Assembly (NCBI GenBank): GCA_029532415.1
Contig: JAQOTA010000054.1
Coordinates: 1,178,001-1,242,000 of the forward strand
DNA length: 64,000 bases
Direction of reading: 5' to 3'
DNA from: Marasmius tenuissimus
Taxonomy: Eukaryota; Basidiomycota; Agaricomycetes; Agaricales; Marasmiaceae
Each line of letters opens with the position of its first letter. Position 1 is the first letter of the stretch. A program made the translations under genes and the position numbers. Of this stretch, positions 54,093-64,000 are shown piece by piece. Below the pieces are notes generated by a model, which saw only the letters and a program-made list of their open reading frames with translations, was not told the DNA's origin and searched no databases.

Positions 54093-56369
54093 ATGACTCG
54101 CAACGCCAATCATCTCGCTCTCGCCTTGCTCACCTTTGCTGCAGTCTCATGGGCACAGTCAGGTGAACCTACTTTCAATTGGACGGCTGTAAGTACAATC
54201 ATTGTATATTCTTCTATTGCTCGTATACTAAACTAGGACGCAGGTCGAGCCAAGCATATCATTATCGTGGGTAGACTGCTACCAGGCGCCTTTCCAATGC
54301 GCTAGATTCGAGGTACTCCCAAGAACGCCACCCTAAACCGTCTTTTGTCGCTGATGTTCACGTAACGACAGGTCCCTCTGAACCACTCCCAGCCAGAAGA
54401 CGGAAAGACAGTGGCAATCGCAGTCATCAAATACCCCGCCGCTGCTAACGCCTCGACGCATGGAGGACCCATATTTGTCAACCCAGGAGGTCCGGGTGGA
54501 AGTGGTATTGAAATGGTGCTGGTAGGGGGTGCTCTGCTGCAAAAGATCGTCGGGACCCAGTTTGATGTCGTCTCATTTGACCCTCGGGGTGAGCGGAGTT
54601 CTCGTTCCTCCTCCCGCATCGCTCACGCTGTTTTTGTTCTCTTCGTTAACGTCAGGGGTCGGCTCGAGCACTCCCAAGATATCTGTGTTCAACTCCACGG
54701 AATAGGCGACTCAATTCGTAATGAGCGGAGTTTGGGATCTCAATGCTACCTCCACTGCTATCGAGGAAGAATATGAACGATACCAACTCTTCGGAAAAAT
54801 GGCCGCCGAACGCGACGTCGATGGTTTCTTGAGCCATGTCTCGACAGGCAACGTCGCGCATGATATGCTCAGCCTTGCAGAAGGCATGGGACAGGAAAAA
54901 CTTCAATACTGGGGCTTATCGTGAGTTCATCGTTGACCTTCATGAGTCTAGTGCTCACGTTCGAAACACACAGGTATGGCTCTGCTCTCGGCTCTACCTT
55001 TGCAACAATGTTCCCGGTAAGAGTTCTCGGTATCGGTCCTATCTACTATGGCTCTAACCAAGTTATCCTTCATATTCAGGACCGCGTGGGCCGTCTGATC
55101 ATTGACGGTTGTCTAGACATGGATGCCTACCTTAGAAGTGAGTCAAACTGCATTATCTTCACTATATACTGACGCTCAAGGGATGTCCATCCAAAGACGA
55201 CCTCAAGATCCAAATGGCTGACTCGGACAAAGCCATGCAGAGGTTTCTCGATGGTTGCGTCGCTGCAGGACCCGAAACTTGCCCCATACACGCCTCCTCT
55301 TCTGCCGAGATCAACGCGAATATCAACTTCCTGCTAGAAGGCCTACGTACCAATCCCGTCGAGGTCAAGCTCGACAGTAACATCACCATACCTATCACCT
55401 ACGACAGTCTACGATTTGTGATCTTCTCCGTGTTGAACACACCTGACCACTACCAGGAGCTCGCTACCGGTTTGCAGCAACTTGCGGAGGGAAACGGATC
55501 TATCGTCGCAGGGGTATTGTGCGTTAATGATTACTGTTTCTCGATGGGAACGCTCTCATTCTTATCTGCCGAACATTAGTGCTTCCACGGTGCGGAACGA
55601 ACTCAAGACCAACGAGGCGTACGTCGCGGTTGAATGCAGTGACGCTGATCCCCTCGACATGGGTCCTTCGGAGTTGAGGAGATATATGGCCGGTATCAAC
55701 TCAACGTTTGCTGGGATGACTGCGATTCAGAGTATGGCACGTTGCACGTACGTCTACGGTTTGAATCATGTTGGGTTGATCAAATCTGACATATATATAC
55801 CTTTTTACTGATAGCGGCTGGAAGATTCATCCCGAGAGTCGGTTCAAGGGACCCGTTGGTGCTAACACTAGCTTCCCCCTCCTTGTCATTGGAAACACTG
55901 CGGGTGAGTTTTGGTGTGAATTTGGCTATCCGACGTTCACTCATTGTCATATGTTTTCCCCTTTCCTCAAAAGATCCAATCACCCCGCTCCTCGCGTACG
56001 CAGTCTAACTCTCCGTCACCCGTCAGTCCGCTAACCGGAATTTCACTTCATAGTGCAAAGAAGAACCACGCAGCATTCCCAGGTTCCGGCCTCCTCATTC
56101 AAGATTCCCCTGGGGTAAGCATTCCCCGCCGTTTTCAGCATCTCGCCAACTCATATATGGGATCTCTTTAGCACACTTCATTCGCCGCCACATCTGCCTG
56201 CACGTTACAAGCCGTCGCTGCGTACTTTGCAAATGGCACTTTGCCTGAGGAAGGGACCGTATGTCCTATTGATCAAGAGCTCTTCCCGAAACCCGGTCAG
56301 GATGAGGGTGCGAGCAGTGTGACTAAGAGGTCGCTTAGTGCTCTTTTACGACGAGGTATTTTTGCATGA
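54093..56369 (+). pseudogene. Secreted alpha/beta-hydrolase, tripeptidyl-peptidase-like, with one nonsense codon
   Basis: Family: peptidase S33-like hydrolases with a TAP-like C-terminus, which release short peptides outside the cell. The signal peptide is MTRNANHLALALLTFAAVSW. The exons give LSWVDCYQAPFQCARFE|VPLNHSQPEDGKTVAI, GGPIFVNPGGPGGSGIEMVL (oxyanion-hole segment), FDVVSFDPRG|VGSSTPKISV, LQYWGLS|YGSALGSTFATM (nucleophile Ser in GLSYG), RVGRLIIDGCLDMDAYLR, CVAAGPETCPIHASSS, LLVIGNTAD|PITPLL (Asp) and SPG|HTSFAATSACTLQAV (His); stop at 56367-56369. All junctions fit, but TAG at 54703-54705 interrupts NSTE*ATQFVMSGVWDLN in an otherwise sound exon. No splice option removes it. It is either a very young pseudogene, an allele, or a sequencing error. 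All catalytic residues are otherwise present. Confidence 0.8.
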
Positions 56370-57547
56370 ACGAGCGAGGTTTTGGTGGGCGTTGGACGTT
56401 ATTTAACAGTACCAAGAGAGTGGTGCGATGATTTGGCTGCTGGCATGATATTTATCCATTACAGTAGCCCAACCATGTAGAATTTTTGACGATGGAATGA
56501 CTTGGGCGTGAGGGCATCATCAATGCGATTTCCAAGCAAGTCTCAATCTCTCGGCATTTCCCGGCCCATCTTACCTTGTCACCATCACCCTCGCACCTTC
56601 GCCCAACATGATATGCACTGGCAACGTGTTTCGAAGTTGAGCTTGGACACACCTTCGTTCTGATCTGCATCGGTCCACGGATTTTACTATTCGACGAACC
56701 CCGGAATCACCTTCAGTCCGATTCTAACATCGTGTCCGCTCTAGCGCGAGCGCGAGCGCACATCTATGTTCAATCGCTCGCTCAGATTCCACGCGACTAG
56801 CGTTCAGTATCCACTAATCTCTTACGTTCTCTCAAAGTTCTCAGATGGCAACAGTGACTTCCGGATAAAATAAGACTCATTGAAATCTTCGAACCTCTGA
56901 AAGCTTGAGCTGGAGCAGCTCATTCTACGTGTGTTGGACTCTGTAGATCGGGTTTTACGGAGCTTCAGCTGATCTTTGACTTCAGCTCACCGCGGAAAGA
57001 TTATGCGCCGAGTCGCAACTATCGATACTATACCTGAAGCATCAAGTGTTTGAAACTCGAGCCTTTCCTCATATCTGAGAATCTGACGCTTTACGCGGGG
57101 ACGGAGACCGTCAAGCAATTCAAGAACATCCTAGGATATACTCGATTTCATTCATTTCTTCTCCTCGGGTCATTTGTTGAGCAAGCGAACTGACATCGAG
57201 CAGATGCTCCTTTTCATTGCTGTCTCGGGAGAACTCTTGCTCTTCTTTCAAATCACCGTTTTTGAACACCTAGATCAAGTGGGTAAACCTCTCTTGACCC
57301 CGAGAGCGGGCACAGATGCCCGTCTCACAATGCAATCCCGAATACGCTCAATTGCCCTCGCCACTCCCAGTCTGGCTCTGACTTGGAGTTGGTAGTCCCG
57401 AAGAGGCCGCTGAGCGGGGCTTCCGGCGCTATTCAAGCTATGGACTGGCAGACGACAAATTTGAGCTATAAAAGCATCATAGTTGTGGCCTCTCATGTTC
57501 ATCTCAGCTTCTTCAACTTCTCCAACCTTATCGAACCGCCTGTAGTC
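56370..57547. other. 1.2-kb intergenic region
   Basis: No gene is supported. A short GCGCGAGCGCGAGCGCA repeat lies near 56743-56759. The right end is the lectin promoter; the sequence TATAAAAGC at 57468-57476 lies about 72-80 bp upstream of the start codon at 57548 and is the likely TATA box. Confidence 0.45.
57468..57476 (+). promoter_or_regulatory. TATA box of lectin copy 2
   Basis: TATAAAAGC, about 72-80 bp upstream of the lectin start codon, followed by a pyrimidine-rich stretch (CTTCTTCAACTTCTCC). Confidence 0.6.
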
Positions 57548-58756
57548 ATGATGCGTTCTGTTCTTGCTCTCGTTTCTCTCTCGGTAGTCCTTGTCAATGC
57601 TCAGGCTCCGACCCTACAGATCCAAAGCATGAGCCCTGCACGTAAGTAATTTCTTACCCCAGAACGTCCACCCGCTGACAACGAATTCCCTCTGAATCAG
57701 TCGAGACTGAGGGAAGGCAAGGGTGCATCTCTGCTTCCGACAACGTAGACGGTGCTCCGGTCGTGTTCCGCGACTGCAACACCGAGGACCTCGCGAAGCA
57801 TTCCTGGGTGTACCAACCATGGGTTCCCAACCGGGTTTCCACACCCAGCGGACCCCAGCCAATCAAGGTTTTCGGTGATAAGGTATCTTTCGTCTGACTG
57901 TTGACAATCTTTCTCACTAGACTAACAAACATTCTTGAACTTTGAAGTGCTTGGACGTCAAAGACGGTGCAAATAACGACGGCGCCAAACTCCAAATCTG
58001 GTCCTGTGTTCCCGGGAGCACCAACCAGCAGTGGATTTCGAACCCCGATCTGACCTTCAACTGGGCTGGAACGGACAAATGCATCGACTTGACAGACGGT
58101 AGCATTGCTGATGGTAACCAGCTCCAGCTCTGGACTTGCGCCGCGCAAAACGACAACCAGAAGTTCTGGGGTAAAAAAGTTCCCAACACGGAGAGCGAAC
58201 CGACTGGTTTCACCGGCGGTCCCGCTGATAGTAAGTATCTCTTCCTCATCACAATCTCAGGCTTTTCACCTCCGCTCTCTAGTCAATAAAGGACCGATGT
58301 GCATGTCCGCCACAAACGACGCCGATGGCGCCTCAGTCGTTTTGGCCGAGTGCAGGCGTTTTACCGACACGGCCCCTGCGAACCAGACTTGGGTCTACGC
58401 CGCTGAGCCTCTGAGTGGACCCATCAAGACCTACGGTGGCACCAAGTGCCTCGATGTTCCAAATGGCGACGCAACGAATGGAAACCGCCTTCAGATTCGC
58501 AACTGCGTCGAGGGGGACGCCAACCAGCAGTGGAAACGCAGGTCTCCATTCCCGAACTTTACAATCGAGTGGGTCGGAAAGAACAAATGTGTTGACATTA
58601 CCAACGGCGATATGACCGTTGGGAATTCTGTACGGCTTTTGGCTCGATCTGCCAAGTTCAAATCACTGACATCTTTCACTTTGGTCTATTTAGCTCCAGA
58701 TTTCGGACTGTGATGCGAGCAGCGAATATCAAACGTGGTGGCTCTTTGATCAGTAG
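57548..58756 (+). CDS. Secreted ricin-B-type (beta-trefoil) lectin, copy 2
   Basis: Predicted secreted carbohydrate-binding lectin without a toxic chain. The signal peptide is MMRSVLALVSLSVVLVNAQA; the start is the first of two adjacent ATGs. Next come GCISASDNVDGAPVVFRDCN with KHSW, KCLDVKDGANNDGAKLQIWS with NQQWIS, KCIDLTDGSIADGNQLQLWT with NQKFW, PMCMSATNDADGASVVLAEC with NQTWVYA, KCLDVPNGDATNGNRLQIRN with NQQWK, and KCVDITNGDMTVGNS. The last exon is QISDCDASSEYQTWWLFDQ, stop 58754-58756. Six QxW-type repeats in two trefoils, about 330 residues. Exon layout matches the lectin at 17.6 kb. It lies next to a Zn2Cys6 gene, as copy 1 does, but here both genes are on the plus strand. Confidence 0.9.
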
Positions 58757-59635
58757 ACAACCACTTTGTTCAGGGTGATGAGGGTTCTCACCGGCCAGGG
58801 GCCTCATTCCGAGTACGGAGAAGGACGGACCTTCGAAATACCACCCCGATGGATTATTACTTACCGCTCTTTATGTGTTCTCATTCGTTTATCTTAAGTT
58901 AGAATGAATTGCTCATGATGGTTTATAAACTATAAGCATTCGCAAACATCCCGAGCTTAGAACGACTGGTTGCTCCGAAGAAACTCACCGATCTATGTCC
59001 TCGCATTGACTCGTCAGAACTACTTGGAAATGGTGGCATAGGCATGAGAATCGAATTTGAAGGATAGAAGAGAACGGTCTGGTGGTAATCGTACGCTGCA
59101 AGAGTCCCAACGAAAAGTTCAGAGAAAACTGAACGTCGACATTGGACGTGAGCCTCAGAAAAGCCGATGAGTGTTGTGATTTGCGTATCCGAATTTGGCC
59201 CTAAGCGGCTAAAAAGAATCACCCGTAGTAGTACGGCGTAATGTTGGATAAGCGATCCTCTTTGAGCACCGCTGTGGGTGGTTGTGGGTTCCTGTTTGTT
59301 CCGGTCCGCAATCAAACGTAACGCGTGACACAGTGACACAACGAACTTGGGAATCTCCTTGCAGATGATTCTTCTTTTTTTCCCCTCCCGCTCCCGCTCA
59401 CATCCTTCCTTTTCTCTTTGCTACGATCGGGTCCTAGAAAGTGAGCTCATTTTCAGAAGCTATTCTCAGGTTCACGCCGCCGCACGACCAATCAGCTCAG
59501 GGTTCGAAATTTCAAATGTAGACTACATACTGCCAGCATCGGATTCAGCAGTACTTCACGGGATTTATAGATCGCCAACTTCGCCAGACTTCGACCAAGG
59601 ACACGAGGCGTTCCTCACTGATTTACTACCCCAAC
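58757..59635. other. Intergenic between lectin 2 and Zn2Cys6 copy 2
   Basis: Holds the lectin 3' flank and the regulator promoter. CCGCTCCCGCTC-like pyrimidine tract near 59378-59398. No gene supported. Confidence 0.4.
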
Positions 59636-61624
59636 ATGGAGGGGCTCAAAACTCTCTTTAAGGTGGAGATGGAGAAACAACCTACAATCCAGCAGCTTTC
59701 ATCATGGCATCTCCGGTACGGCAAGCAGGTGCGTATCTTATATCTTTATCTCGATCTGGATGAGACTGATTCACGCTCTTTGCTTGCTACAGGCATGCAA
59801 CCAATGTCGAGCGCTCCAAGTTCCGTGCACTCCTCCCGCACAACTTCTCACTACAGTCGATTGTGCGAACTGTACAATGAGGGGACTACTTTGCTCGAGA
59901 AAAATCCATGAGCGGCAACTTCATGTCAGGGAAGCCCTCAAGATCGACCAGGCTACAGTAATCCAACTCCATAATATCGTTTCGGCCGAGATCAGGCAGC
60001 AGAACCAGCAGCAACAGGGCCAGGGCCAGGGCCAGAGTGCACCAATCGCTCTTCCGGTCGACCAACAGGGCTTGCCAACGCACATCGATCCTCGTGTTTT
60101 GATGAACCCAACTTCGACTTCCAATTCCGAAATTCCAACGGTTCACCTGCCCTTATTCTTACCTCAACCACAACCCCAGCTGCCTTTTCCACAACAAGGT
60201 TATGCCGCCAGCCCATACCCACCCTCAGTTCCACAACCACAATCTTCTTCCGTCGCCTCTCTTGACCCCCAAAGCTCATCAGTTTCCTCTGTATTCAATG
60301 GCCTCTCTAGCATCGTCAACGAGCTCGAACATGCAAATCAACAAAACGAGAAACAGCGCAGTGAACTCGCACTGCTTCAATCTTCATACCAAAACCTCCA
60401 AGCGGGCTATGATCGGCTTCATCACGACTATATCCAGCTTCAAAGTGACCATTCACAGCGCCAAGTCGACTACACGAACCTCGAGACCACTCACTCTCAG
60501 CTTCAAACCACACACACGAGTCTCCAGCAGTTTGTGGCGAAGATGAAACAAGAGGTTCCTATTCGGTTCATGAACCTGTCTTCCAAGAACCAGGCGTTGG
60601 AGAAGGAGCTGAACGAGTGGAAGGAGCGGGGGCAGAAAGCACAAGAAAGCGTCGCAACCTTGCAAGATCAGGTGGAGAGGGATTTGCAGAGGAAGCTCTC
60701 GCTGGAGGAACAAGTCGGGAGTTTAAGGAGCGAATTAGAGAAATTAAAGGCGGAGACGGGCAACAACGTGCAGAGTACGGTCCAACAAGCTGGCCTTGAC
60801 CCGAATGCGGCATCGAACACAGACACGGAGGACCAGTTGCAATTGTTCCAGGATGCGAGGCAAAAGAGGGAGGAAGGGTACTTGCATGAGCTTGCCAATT
60901 TAAAGGAGACACTGGAGATGAAAGAACGGGAGATTTGCGGTTCGTTTCCCCACCCCCCGAAAACTTGACTTCTCACTTGCATTCAATAGATCAACTCAAC
61001 CGCTCGAATAAACTCATCTCAGAGCGCTCGAGAGGTTCGTCTTTACTGGTACTTGATCGTCATCCTCCGTCTCTGATCCCGAGAACAGACTATACGATGC
61101 TGAAAGGGCTCCTTCTGTCGTTCGGCGCTATCCGTGATGGGCTCTCAGTTCTCAGTCGCATTGGCGTTGACATGGGCCCAACCATGAAGTCATGTGCGGA
61201 CTGCGGAAAGCAGCTGGAGCTGTTGGCAGAGAAGATGAGAGGAGACATGTTGGTTGCTTTGTGTGTTGACAACACCCCGAGGGCGGAAGTTCTAGACGGG
61301 GAGAAGCAAGGAGAAGCGGAGGATCTATCGCGTTGGCTTCAGAACGCTGAGGCGGCGGCGGAGGCTCGGCTGGGGGTGTCGGGTGCCCCGGTGCACCAAC
61401 AAGCGGACCAGGAGATGGCGATTTTAGAGGTTGGCGGTACTGGCGTGGATGTCAACAGCGGTATGAACACGGATGAAGAATTACTTGGGACGGCAGGGGA
61501 TACATTGGAACCAAATCCCCACTCCAGCACCAGCAGGCCCGCGAAACGGATGAGAGTCCAGTCGGAACCAGACTCTGATGACTCAGAGATTGAAATCTTG
61601 GCCATCATTAGAGCGCCTTCATGA
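59636..61624 (+). CDS. Zn2Cys6 / coiled-coil putative transcription regulator, copy 2
   Basis: Relative of the gene at 21.3-23.2 kb. Exon 1 encodes MEGLKTLFKVEMEKQPTIQQ and SSWHLRYGKQ, then ACNQCRALQVPCTPPAQLLT and DCANCTMRGLLC. The cysteines (about residues 33, 36, 43, 55, 58, 65) fit C-x2-C-x6-C-x11-C-x2-C-x6-C, the fungal zinc-cluster pattern, followed by the basic linker SRKIHERQLHVREALKID. A Gln/Pro-rich segment (QQQGQGQGQ; PQPQPQLPFPQQ) precedes a long coiled coil (NELEHANQQNEKQRSELALL to LKETLEMKEREI) with several heptads. The last exon runs LLLSFGAIRDGLSVLSRIGV to an acidic, Ser-rich end with RPAKRMRVQSEPDSDDSEIE, an NLS-like basic patch followed by a CK2-type acidic tail. About 600-640 residues. 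DNA binding is inferred from the Cys spacing only. Confidence 0.75.
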
Positions 61625-62359
61625 AGTTGGTAAGTGGTCGCGTTGTGTTAAGCTATCTGTCGCGCTCATGTTGTTCATAGGGCTTGGGCGACTGGTGATA
61701 TTTCTTGTTGCGTTCTCTATTCCGGTTACCCGGAAGGGATGCTATTTATCTTTGGGCTTTTGGCCTCTCGTCCTACGAGGAGAGGAAGCCATGCTCTTGA
61801 CCTATGAGCACGTTCGTCGTCGAGCCTCCAGGTCCTCGACGCCCACATTACCCCTTCTTCTATATATGCCCGCCCGTAAGGACCTACAGGAGTACGACGT
61901 GCATTGGTAGCGACGAGACGCCAATGGTCTTCGTTGGGGACCGGCGACCTGGCAAGGTCAAGTCCGGCGGGTGATACACAAGTATACCTATCTATCTATG
62001 GCTCGTATATCTATGGCTCGTAACTGGTGTGCGGACGTCCACGTAGCTTATCTTCTATATATACCAATCGACATATGTAACAATGAAAAGGTCTCGTCAG
62101 TCGAGCCTTCAAGATCTCAGCCATAGTTTCGCTTATTGAGGACATATTTCCAAAGTATATTTACCACCGGGCGCCCGGGTGCTATCAAACGGTAGCTCGA
62201 TGTTCAAAGTTGATTGAAGACTTCAATCCTCGCCTTCGGTAATCCAATGTCAAGTCAGGTTAGTTCTCATATTGTACATACGTTCTCCATGTATCTGTTA
62301 GAATTTGGGTTGACTTCCAGCTCACATATCGACTCCCTTCGCGAGAACTAACGACAGTC
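61625..62359. other. Intergenic and start of a tandem repeat
   Basis: 3' flanks of two converging genes. Short local repeats (TATCTATCTATGGCTCG twice) at 61988-62020. From about 62160 on, the sequence is repeated at 63590, about 1430 bp downstream. Confidence 0.45.
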
Positions 62360-62560
62360 TTACAGAGATTCCTCTCGGAAAGTGAAATGCATATCCATGA
62401 ATTGGGGAAGATCGGAGGCCATCAGAGCCTTGTATTCCTGGAGAGGGTTTCATCATCATGAAAGTCAAGCGAAACGAATTACGAGCTAGGATTCCGACTC
62501 ACCTCAGAGGTTCTGTGATGATCTAACGCTGCTTTATTCGTATATCTACAAAGGACAGAA
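62160..62560. repeat. Tandem duplication, unit 1 (ABM 3' region)
   Basis: This segment recurs at about 63590-64000 at a distance of about 1430 bp in the same direction, covering the ABM 3' exons and 3' flank, with scattered substitutions and small indels. Confidence 0.8.
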
Positions 62561-62949
62561 ACGGTGTCGGTGAGTTGAAAGATTGAACCGGCCGAGACGA
62601 GAAGGCGCTCACTCTTCAAGCACCGTAAATCTGTGGCCCTCGTCAACTCTAAATCCTCGCGTGAGGCGAAACCTGCCAAAGAATAAGTCGCTCGAGCCTG
62701 TGGTTGCATGGAGGCTGTTGGCGGTCGACGTACATCAACGTTCCAGGCTCCCTGTCCGAATTAGCCACTTTCTGGATCGCAAGAACGTATTTCTCGAATT
62801 CGTCTGCCTTGCCCGAGTCGGGAGGGATGGTTATGTCTGCAATAATAAAAAATTTCGCGTTTGGGTCGAAGTGGTCTCTGTGAGGCTAGCGATGAGTTTA
62901 CTCAAGGTTTCCAAGTATCCCGGCGTACTCACAAACGGCTATAGGACAT
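62360..62949 (-). CDS. ABM-fold protein, copy 2
   Basis: Second full member of the local ABM family, with unknown substrate. Exon 1 is MSYSR; then LDHFDPNAKFFIIADITIPP and DSGKADEFEKYVLAIQKVAN, SDREPGTLM|FRLTRGFRVDEGHRFTVLEE, |YTNKAALDHHRTSE| and EYKALMASDLPQFMDMHFTF ending REESL, stop 62360-62362. The donors GTGAGT, GTACGT and GTGAGC with matching acceptors keep frame throughout. Predicted protein about 110 residues. It shares exon layout and the EPxTL...FTVxEEY core with copy 1 at 8.1 kb but differs in most other residues, so it is an older paralogue. A tandem copy follows upstream at the window edge. Confidence 0.85.
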
Positions 62950-63791
62950 TGTCGCTGTATGGGTCAAATTCACAAGATTGGATGTGGTTTGCGTTGGAAA
63001 TCGACAAGAGATTGCACCGTGGTGGTGGTCGCAGAGCAACGCTCTCGGTGGGAATGAAGTGCATAGTAACGACTTGGCGGATGTTATTGGGAATCGGGAA
63101 TGATACTGAGAACATTCCCAGAAATTAACAAATCACATGTACCACATGTCGTTAGATCGTTGAATGCAGCTCAAAATCCTCACAAGACAGCTGTCTATAT
63201 ACGCTCTCCACTTTCTAGCGTTTCTCCAGCAAGTGAAAATGGTCGTAGTTGTGGGAGACACTGCTTCGAAACGAAGAGCGTATCTCGGGCTCACGGTAGA
63301 GATTCTTGTGGCGTCACTGGTCTTGAGCTAAGGAGCACCTACATTCGTTCTAGCAGTCCCGCTTTTTGTTGTCGCTGACGCGGTGAATGGCAAGAAGATG
63401 GGGGGAAGAAAGTAAGAGTAGGGGGAGTGATAAACGATGATCTCCTGATTGGTCGTCGGTCCGTCGGACCGCTCGAGCCTCGCGACCACAGAGGTCAGGC
63501 TGAGGCTATCACTGATCAGCTTCAAGCTTCAAGCTTCGAGATCCGAGTCGTATCCTCGCTTACTGAGAACATACTTACAAAATGTATCTATTACTGGCGC
63601 CCAGGTACTGTCAAATGGTAGCTCAACGTTTAGAGTCGATTGAAGACAAGTTCAAGCTTCAATTCTCGCCTTCGGTAATCCGAAAGTCAGGTTTGTTCTC
63701 ATATTGCACATACGTCCTTCATCTATCTGTTACTATTTGGGTAGACTTCCAGCTCGAATAACGATTCCCTTTGCGAGGACTAACGACAGTC
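62950..63791. other. Intergenic between tandem ABM copies
   Basis: Contains the promoter side of ABM copy 2 and the 3' flank of copy 3. From 63590 it repeats 62160 onward. CAAGCTTCAAGCTTCGAG short repeat near 63523-63540. No gene supported. Confidence 0.4.
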
Positions 63792-64000
63792 TTACAGAGA
63801 TTCCTCTCGGAAGGTGAGATGGGTATCCATGAACTGGGGAAGATCGGAGGCCATCAAAGCCTTGTATTCCTACAGAGGATTTCATACGAGTTGAGCGAAG
63901 TGCATAACGAGCGAGGATTGCGACTCACCTCAGAGGTTCTGTGGTGCATTAACGCTGCTTTGTTCGTATATCTACAAAGGGTAAAGATAGTGTCGGTAAG
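63590..64000. repeat. Tandem duplication, unit 2 (ABM 3' region)
   Basis: Second copy of the segment at 62160-62560, continuing past the window edge. Confidence 0.8.
63792..64000 (-). CDS. ABM-fold protein, copy 3 (partial, cut by window edge)
   Basis: The two last exons of a third live-looking ABM gene: YTNKAALMHHRTSE, donor GTGAGT, then EYKALMASDLPQFMDTHLTF ending REESL with stop 63792-63794. It is the tandem twin of the gene at 62360, with only a few residue changes in this part. The 5' exons lie beyond position 64000. Confidence 0.8.

Overview
This window is nuclear DNA from a filamentous fungus, most likely a mushroom-forming basidiomycete (Agaricomycetes). The evidence is the density of short (about 45-70 nt) GT-AG introns that split nearly every gene, secreted DyP peroxidase and ricin-B lectins, a mushroom-type SET protein, lineage-specific kinase families, and a spliceosomal U2 snRNA gene. 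There are no operons, CRISPR arrays or bacterial signals. Intron positions were inferred by eye from splice sites and paralogue alignment, so the gene spans given are start codon to stop codon including introns.

Layout. 0.9-8.6 kb holds single-copy metabolic genes, all on the minus strand: an MFS transporter, a sulfite oxidase-type molybdopterin enzyme, a prolyl-4-hydroxylase-like 2OG-Fe(II) oxygenase and an antibiotic-biosynthesis-monooxygenase (ABM) fold protein. 9.6-13.1 kb holds an intact U2 snRNA gene followed by a mushroom-specific kinase-like gene (P1). 13.9-16.9 kb has a small secreted protein gene and its dead tandem copy. 17.6-23.2 kb has a ricin-B lectin and a Zn2Cys6/coiled-coil putative regulator. 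23.4-25.6 kb has a terminal-inverted-repeat (TIR) element and a DDR48-like repeat protein. 26.4-32.3 kb is a tandem duplication of a protein kinase gene; 32.8-35.0 kb is a large unknown gene divergent from the second kinase. 36.0-40.0 kb has a SET protein with apparent frameshifts, a third (dead) kinase copy, and a TIR element carrying a nested TA-flanked MITE. 42.2-53.0 kb has a DyP peroxidase and two more P genes (P2, P3) in a roughly 5-kb-offset duplication that also contains dead copies of the ABM gene, the DyP 3' end and the U2 gene. 54.1-56.4 kb is an alpha/beta-hydrolase (tripeptidyl-peptidase-like) gene with one nonsense codon. 57.5-61.6 kb repeats the lectin plus Zn2Cys6 pair, and 62.4-64.0 kb holds two tandem ABM paralogues, the last cut by the window edge.

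How it fits together. The main story is local duplication and decay. The ancestral unit ABM - U2 - P gene is seen intact at 8-13 kb and, inverted, twice between 44 and 53 kb, where one U2 copy has been deleted and the other is split by a Tc1/mariner-like MITE. Two separate lectin/Zn2Cys6 neighbour pairs and three kinase copies show the same birth-and-death pattern. The least understood coding material is the P family (degenerate kinase-like N-terminal part), the unknown gene at 32.8 kb and the Zn2Cys6/coiled-coil proteins.
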